Positions 48,001 through 57,000 of a stretch of DNA of 64,000 nucleotides are shown here, in pieces. The stretch comes from Tenebrio molitor (taxonomy: Eukaryota; Arthropoda; Insecta; Coleoptera; Tenebrionidae), in contig NC_091048.1 in NCBI RefSeq assembly GCF_963966145.1, forward strand, positions 22,382,001 through 22,446,000. Direction: 5' to 3'. The first letter of the stretch is position 1; the number at the start of each line of letters is the position of its first letter. The notes below the pieces were generated by a model that saw only the letters and a list, made by a program, of their open reading frames with translations, had not been told where the DNA came from and ran no database searches. The translations under genes were made by a program, and so were the position numbers.

Positions 48001-51000
48001 ATTATTTGCGTTTTTTATTCAATCTTGAGATTTAATAATGTTTCTAAAAAATTGGTTCCAATCGTTTCAATTAATTTGGTTTTTTATAGGATTTCACTAC
48101 GCATTCTGAAATAATATAAATTAGCGTTAAATGAGTTAAAGAAGCAATCTTTCGATAACAGCTCTTCTACATTTTTCAAATATTAAGGAATTCCTGTCTA
48201 CTTCCCTTCGCCCTCTTTGTACAAATCAAATAGAACCAACAATGTTTCAATCCTTTATTTGCTTTTACCAAAGATACGTTAGAAAATAGTTGATTATGAG
48301 GACCAACAATAAGAAGTTGTAACTGTAAAGTAGAATTTTGTTAAAAACTTCAAAGGAAAGAATTTATCAAATAACTTATTTTTCTGTTGAACAATTTCCG
48401 ACAGTTCGAGTGGTTACTTTCATTTCGCCATTCATTTAACTTTCAATTAATCACGAACAACACGAACACTTTTAACTACTGCATGTAGGTACAGTGGCCG
48501 GCAAAAAAAGTTAGTTATCATTTAAATGTCAGTGTCATTAAAGCATTAATTACACATTTGGATTTTTATGTGACACAAAAGTGATGGCTAGTTTTTATTG
48601 CCGGCCATTGTACATGTTCAGGACAATTATTTGATCTTTAAGTCTGAAATCACTAAAATTAGTCATAATTAAACGAATTCTGCACACACAAAAATATCTG
48701 TTATTAATAAAAATTATTTGAGATCCCAATATTCGAGACGTGTCATTCAGAAAGAAAAAATGAAAACCCGTTCGAAATCAAATGACATTTAGGTCCATAA
48801 TCAATAGTTTTTATGGTTATTGAAATTAGTCATAATTAAACGAATTTTGGATTTTTTAAAATGTCCGTTATAATAAAGATTACAGAACAAAATAATGTTG
48901 ACTTTTGTTTACTGTTGCTTACACAGGATAAATATAACCAATTGCCCTATGAACCTATTGAAGGTTTTTTCTTTTTATAAATGGAGAACATACAGACAAC
49001 TAAAGCGTCCCTGAAACTCTGGCAAAACCAGTCCAGACCCGACGGCGAAGGTGTTAGTGCTTTGCATACCAAAATTGTTTCATTACCAGCTAATAAATTA
49101 GGTTCATTTCTTTTGGATTTAGAGTTTAGAAGGGAATTATTTAATAATATAATAATCACAGAGACAAAACAAACAGATGTCAATGTGAAAAACCAACAGA
49201 AAAAATGTAAAACTACATCATGACGAATTTCTTGACTCTGTCCACACATTTCTCATTTGTTGCGTTTGGATTTTTACCTGTTTTAATTCCAGCAGCAATA
49301 GCTGTGGCAAAGGCATTGAGATTAGGTGTAGTTTGTTATTCAGGTATTAAATGTGCGCAAAAATCCTTTGGATATACAATATCAAAATCAAATGGAGAAG
49401 GAATAAAACTGAAAAAAAAAGGGTTAAGTAATAGAGAAATATCAGATATAATGAGAAGTGAAGTGAACTACAGGTCGACCAGAACAGCTTGGCGAGTGAC
49501 GCAGTGGACTGAAATCCCTCCCACTAGCGGATCGCACTTGTCTGTTGGGTCTGGAAGTGTTTAGATCGTGTACAAACGGGCGAAAATCAGCGCTTCAAGC
49601 TTCAAGTGAACAGCATGTTCGGGCTGTTTTGAGCAGATTTGCTTCATTGAGTGTACCGTACCTACAACCATAGCCACATCCTTGTCTTACAGAGACTCGC
49701 TCGTTTCCTCTTGTGCGCATCTCAGACGCCAAGCTATTCTGGTCAAGCTGTACTCTGTTTTGCCTCGTGAAGCTTCGCTGAACTTTGGAGGTGTTTTTGC
49801 GATTGACAAAAAAATTAGAAAAGATGAATCAGGTATAATTAATTTTCAATCATCTAATTGTTATGGTTCACACTGGATGTGTTACATAAACCAACCATAT
49901 TTAAGAAATATTTTATATTTTGACAGTTTTGGACTTGCTCCACCAGAAAAAATTAAAACATATCTATTAAGTGGAAAAAATATGGATGGAATGTTTTATG
50001 TGGTTATCACTGTATATGTAATAATTAATGTAAACAACGGCAAATTTTTTTATGATACCTACATATATTTATTATATTCTTTTAAATTTAAATAAATTTT
50101 AACCATGCAAATCAAATGAAAATAAGATAATAAGAATTTCGCTTCGCTCATGAAAGATCTTTGGATTAGAATTTTTTACTTTATACATAATAGGAACGAG
50201 AAAAATTGAATGTCTGGCAGACCCGGAGTGAAAGACGATTATTGGATTTACTCGGAAATAAAGAATTGGATATTATTAGTGTTTGGAAAGAAGAAACTAT
50301 TGGACCAGGAGACCGCATAACATCAACCCTACGTGATGATACTGAGCAAAGCCTATTGTACTTAACAGAGCATGATTTCAACTTAGACCACTTTTTCTTT
50401 TTAGATTTGTTTAATTCATGATTTCATTCTTAAGTAAAATAAATCAAGTCTGATCAAATCAGCCAGAGATGAAGTCGAAGTTAAAACTCAAACGAGATGT
50501 TTTTTGCTCTAGAGCTGATGGAACCGAGTCCACAAGTGTTATTTCAGTATTCGAAACTGATGAATAACTCATATTCAATCTTCGCCCTTGGCTCTGAGCT
50601 ATGCCAGACTTTGTCAATCAATATTTTTATTATGTTTCTATTATAAATGGAAAAAACGAATGTACGCATACGGGGTGTTATGGAAATCTACGTAATAAAT
50701 TTAATCACCAAAAGAACTCTTTAAAATAAACATTTTTACATATTGATCTTTTTTTTGATTAATTTGTTTTATATTTTTCAAGCCCCTAATTTAACACTTA
50801 TGGGATAATCATGAATTGAAACGAAAGAGTGAATGAAAATGTTTTTGTGCGGTAAAAACTGTAGAGTTTTTTGAAGAAAGAACGACCGCTGTTCTAATAC
50901 TAACAGCTTTTACTGTTTTTCCATTCGAGTATTTTCACCGAGTAATTTTTTTTTCGTGCTTCGTTATCAATGGATGTGTAAACACATGAGCGGGTATGAA

Positions 51001-54000
51001 TTTTAGGGTTCAAATTATATTTCATTTTAACTCGGGAAGAATTTACGGAAAAAATTATAAATATATTTTTTTTATTTTAACGTGTCCTATTGGTGGTTAC
51101 ATTTATTACATGGACTTCCATAACACCCGGTATAGAAAAAGTTACATATGTTTTTATAAAATTGGAATTGGATTATTATCTATGAGTACCACCACTAGTT
51201 TGTTTATCCCTTGGTATGGTGTTGGGATAATCGACATCTTGGCTAAGAGATTAAAAATATCAGAAAGAATTGAAGAATACAAGTCAATTTATAATTTTTA
51301 TAGAGAGTTATTGCATTTATAGAAGGCTGGTAAAATAAATTAAGAAGAAATAAATTTACGTGAAGAGGAAATTATTAGTAATTTTAACTATTTTCCAAGT
51401 GAAAATAATTACAAGTTCATTTAAATGGTAATTGAAATGAGCATTATATTTTTATATTTTCTTAATATTTCTTTTTCACCATCAACTCGTAAGGGATTTA
51501 ATGATACCAACCTTTCTAGTGCCTTGGATTCAGAATTATTTAGAAAAATTTGGGTACTTAAAGAGTAATATTTCATCGTTAACAGAAACAACTGAGTCTT
51601 TAATAAGATTTCAAGAATTCTATAATTTGTCTACTGATGGAAGATTAAATAAGGAAACACTTGATTTGATTGATAACACCAGATGTGGCGTTAAAGATAA
51701 TCCAACAGTATACAGAGTTCATAACAAATAAAATAAAACAAAATAATAATGGAATAAAACAAATCTTAGATGATATTTTTCATTTGTCACAAATGAAACG
51801 AAAAAAATACCACAAAGAGCCTTTGATCAATGGCAGTCTGTTTCAAACTTAAAGTTCGAATACAATAGCAATAAACTAGATATTCTTATTTCATTTCAGT
51901 TCATTAATGAATCATAATTCTCGTTGTAAAAAAGGAATACATATGTAGCAACAATTTTGATAAAAAAGGCAATGTTTTAGCATATGCTTTATTTCCAAAT
52001 AATGGTGAATGTCAAACAAGGTGTATCACACTGATGAGATCAAAGAGTATCGAAAACACACTTAATTTTTAAATTTCGTCGACTGTGGCCCTGAATGTGG
52101 AGCTGCTGTGCTTTCACTGCTTTCAGCGAACGCTTTTATGTTTCCGAAGTTTAACACGGGTCGTTCATAAACATCACTCTGTGTAGAATTTGCGTAAAAT
52201 ATTACACAAAAGCGTTCATAAATCTACACTTTGTTTTTTGTTAATTGATTTGATCGTTCCTAAATGACACTCTGAAGACGCACAGAATGCTACAAAATCG
52301 CCGCTTTCCAGAGGCCGGCCGGTGAAATTCGCTCCACATGTGCATTGCGGATAAATCAAATTTCAATGCCATTTATAAGAATCTAACCTAATAATTCCCC
52401 ATCTACAATTCACTCCAACCCAACTTCATCAAACAAATTTCCTCCTGCGAGAGAAGAATTATTCGCAAGATATATGTATATTTCGACTCTCCAATAGGTA
52501 TCCGAGCAAACGCCTCCACCGGGACACCCACACCACCCCCATTGAGGACCGGCTCAGCCATCTCCAGAAAAGATGCACCCTCCCAACAGTGAACAGTAAC
52601 AACCAAATTGTGTTCAGACCCTCCACATGTGTCACGTTAGGAACAAGTTATCATTTGAAAAGTCTGTGCAAGTGCTTTTGTTAGCTATCGTATCTAGAAT
52701 TCTAAGAAGACATCTAGAGACTGAACAGCCCACAAGGAGGTCGGGACAACTCGCAAACGAATCACAACACCTCACCAGGTCCGATACTTAAGATTAATAA
52801 GCATTAGAGAAAGGTGCTCCCCGACTTCAAAATCGCATGTTAGACAAATGGGCAGTCCACCTGAGTGAAAATACGGTTAGAAGAAGACTAAAGGAATATC
52901 AGATACGTCCGAAAAGACCAGCCACTGGACCCAGATCCTGTTGTTGTGCCATTTGCCCCATTTGTAGGACAAGAATTCATTTATATGCAGAACAATGGAC
53001 GGCCACATATTACAAGGGTAGTTTCCGACTACCTTAGGAATATTGAAATTCCAGTTATGGAGTGTCCAGCACTTGACCCTGACCTCAACCCAATTGAGCA
53101 CTTATTGGATAATATGGAAAAACGGCTACAGGCAATGGAAAGGCGTCTTAAATCAGCTAACAGGAGCACCTCTGTATATTTGGGGAAATATAGGCCAAAA
53201 TGATATCAGAAACCTCATTCTTAGCATGTCAGAACCTTGTCAAGCTGTAATTAACGCTAAAGAAGACAATACAAGATCTAAGGAAAATAATTTATAAATT
53301 TAGATCATGTTTTCGATTTCTCATTTTTACGTGTAATGTTACCTTTTTGAATTTTTGTATTTTTTTAGATTTGTGCTTTTTTTTTGTAAGAAAATGTGTT
53401 GAAAATATTTCTTATGGTTCAACTGTTATTGTTGTTAATATATTTTTTTGTTTCAAAACTTGCTTTTTTAATTAAAAAAATCAAAGCGATGCGTTAATTT
53501 TGGAGTTCAGTGTATATAATTTTTCATTTATTCTTCATTATCTCTGTCTTTGTCAGTTATGTTCTCCAATTGTATCAAACATATCTTGTCCCCAATTTTT
53601 ACACGTGTTCATTTGTGTAACCGCTGAACGACAACATTATTACGTCTTTTTTCCTTATCCATGACCTCCACCTTTTCATTTCTGCTTTAATCTCTCTATT
53701 TTTCCTTTTTTAGTTTTTCATTCTCCGCTTTTAATTCCTTCATTTCTCTCCTATATTGTTTCTGTTTCTCCCTGACAACTCTTAAGTCTTAACGCTTCGG
53801 GCCCGGTGTCATCTCGATTATTATTTACAATTTGTCTTCACTCTTATCTCTTTTATCAGGGGGTTTTCTTCATTTTCGTACTTCTTCCAAAAATCACTCT
53901 TAAATCGGTTCCGTCATCCGTTGTGTACTCATCGCTGTCCATTATTTTGTCGCCCTCTGTGAATCTTCCTGCAACTTCCGCTAACTCAATATCCCTTTCC

Positions 54001-57000
54001 CAGTTGTATACCAAGGGCTTAATCAATTCTTCCCCTGGCCTGTTCAGAACTGACCGTGTTCGTTTCGTTTGCGACTTTTCTGTTCTTCCTAATTCAATTC
54101 TTCCTAAATTCGACCCTGTTTTAATCCACAATATATCGCCTATCTCCGCAGCGCTTGTCTTGGTGACGATTTTTCTGCTACGGTTTTTGTTGAAAAACGC
54201 GTTTTTTACATTTACTTGAATTCTATATGTTATAGTGAATCATCCAACTAATTTTACTTTGAATCTGTTACATCCTCTTACCCTACACACGTTGTTGATT
54301 TGTTTCTAACTCGCAATCTCCCACAACATTGAGTTTAATTGCGAAGCAGAAATCAATCGACACACTTCGTTCAGCGCCCCCAAACCACCCCTAAAGTATA
54401 CTTGTTCCATTTATTAGCTGCCAACGAAACAACTTTGCATACCAACATACCAATGCGCTCGACGCTTTAGTTCTCCATTCTCCATTTATAAAAAGAAAAC
54501 ACCTCCAATAGGTTCGTACCACAATTTGTTATTTATCCTGTGTAGGCAATAGAAAACAAAAGACAAAATGATTTTGTTCTGTAATCTTTATTATAACGGA
54601 CTTTTCTTGTCTAGAATTCGTTTAATTATGACCAAGTTATCAATAATCATAAAAACTATTGACCTAAAAATCGTTTCGTTTCGAACGAATTTTCCTTTTT
54701 TCTTTCTGAATGACACTTCCCGGAAATTGGGATATCAAATAATTTTTATTATATCAGATATTTTTGTCAAGAATTAATTTAATTATGACTAATTTTGATT
54801 ATTATAAAATGTATCGATATATCTATAGATCAAATTGTCTTGAACAGGTACATAATTATAGTAGTCTTTATTATTTACCGAAGAAATCTGAATGATTGTC
54901 GATGAACAGGGTAAATAGCACAGTTTTAATTGGAAAAGACTAAATACACACATCAATAAATCCGGTAGAAAATTGGCAATTTCCATTTTAAAGTATTGAT
55001 TAAATATTAAATGAACTAAATTTAATATCGATTCATAAAGTGTCAAAACAACGCTAATTTATGCATTTTCAAATTTTCGTATTGTTCAATAAACCCTCAA
55101 CACTTCTTATTGCCTGATGAAGTTTTCGTCTAGCTAAAAACGCACCTAAAATTACAAATTACTTAAACTAAATTTAAAAATAATCCACACAGCAGATGTA
55201 GTGCGAACGCAGATCGTCCAATTTAATTTCAATTAAACTAAATAAAGCAACTTTTACATTACGCCGGACTAAAATTGGATATTGGATCCAAATGGTTTCT
55301 ATGACAACAAATGAACTTTCAAGATTAAAAATACGGGTACAGCACCTGAGCAACCTTTTCGTCGTGTGGATATGTAATAGAGTCAAGATTTTAAGTCGCA
55401 CTCTCGCACTAATAATGAACTCCACAAATATCCACTAATATTTATTATGACGGTTATTAAAATATAAATGTGAATCATGACATTGTTGAATTGAAGAAAG
55501 TTAATAATTTATTGGTGGGTTTAAATATCACAATAACCATATAAAAAGTAAAAGAGACACCGATTACTGAAGATTTATAACTTTATCATGACCATTGTTT
55601 AGTAATAATTATACACTCTCAATTTTTAAACAACTGATTAATTATATTTACTTCCTTTTAATTCGTTGATTTTTGCAAAATTTGCTGTTATATCGGTAAA
55701 ACCCACACATTACCGAAGCGCATCATCGTACATAACTCATCGGAATTAATAAAACTCCCACATCAAATAAAAAAAATCAACTCTTCGAAACCAGACACTT
55801 TGGAACCCTTGGATTCATGATGGGTGAGTAAGATATTTATTAATTTAAAAACAACAATTACTACAGAACATAATTGTAACACTAACTACACAACTAATAA
55901 CACTGTTATAGTCGCTACCAAATAAACTAAGAACCATTCAACATCTACATCTAGAGCGGCACTTTTATCATAGTTAATAATTAAATAAAAATGCGTTTGA
56001 AGCGAAAGCCAACGGTTTTACTGCATCTTGACAGAGCACCAGATTTAATAAGTTACCTGGAGGGCAGTCCTCGTCGGTATAGGCGTTGAAGTTTTTGGCG
56101 ATACCTTCTGGCAAACAAACAAAAATCACACCGGGCATATAAGTACGTTAGTTTGTTTTTGAAAACAATCCAGTTAAAAAAAATCAAACCAAAAATGTTA
56201 TGCAAATGAAAATAATTAATAAACCAACACAAACCAACAAAAAAATAAATTAAAACAATCGAATCGTGTTATACATAGTGTGCGGCTACGCAATTTAGAT
56301 GGACCTGAGAGCAACATTCGACGTACCCATTAAATTCGCCCATTAAATCACGTAACCAGTTACCGTAAAAAACCATGCGTATTAACTTAATGTTTAATGT
56401 AACCACACTCGACTTATCTTGTGGTTGGTTGGTGTTGTCTCAAGGATTCGTGACAGCGTTTTAAAGATTCCAGACAACACTCAACCTACCTTTGGAGTTA
56501 ATGAATTGACTCCGAGCCTTACCCTCCTAACGCTGGAAGCAGCGCTAGTCTTGGAAGCCAAAGACGTCATAGACTCCTTCGAATTGGCCCGTTTTAGTCC
56601 GCTAGGAGGCAATCCTGGTCCGGAAGAATGTACAATGCAAGCGCCTGGTTTGTGCTTGGACGGCGACTTGCTCACTTTAGAAATGGGTGCAAAGAGCCCG
56701 AAATGTGGACGGCATTCGAAGTACCTAAAAGCGAAAATGTGAACAGCTTTTCAAAGGCGCCGCTTCAAAAAACCTTTTTCCTTCAACCGAACCATCGTTC
56801 TTTCCTCTGGGGTCGTCCAGTTCCACACCGACCCATTCGCCTGGGGCGAAATCGGTGAGGCCCATGTATTTGACGGTACCGATTTTGGAACCTTGGGTAC
56901 TTTTAATGATAACTCGATCGCCGATTTTGAAATCGACGTGTGTGGCACTTGAGGTTAGGCTTGTGTTTGAATTGCCTTCAAAAATGCAAGCTTTACTAAG

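Larger units (their letters stand above)
48661..54790. mobile_element. Decayed Polinton/Maverick-like element in CLIP-190 intron
   Basis: Long terminal inverted repeats bound a 6.1-kb segment: left 48,661 to about 48,987, right about 54,475 to 54,790. Both open with AGTCATAATTAAA read inward and share GTCATTCAGAAAGAAAAAA and CACAGGATAAATA. The 5'-AG start fits Polintons. Inside are an adenain-like protease relic and a small hydrophobic/basic ORF of the kind found in these elements. Polymerase, integrase and capsid genes were not seen. Full elements are usually 15-20 kb, so most of it is deleted. Exact ends and the target duplication are uncertain, because the flanking A/T runs extend the palindrome. 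Confidence 0.7.

Noticed and set aside
50996..51322. A 108-residue membrane-like ORF in the Polinton-like element
   Set aside because: Its first part overlaps the terminal repeat of an inserted MITE, and no conserved motif is visible.
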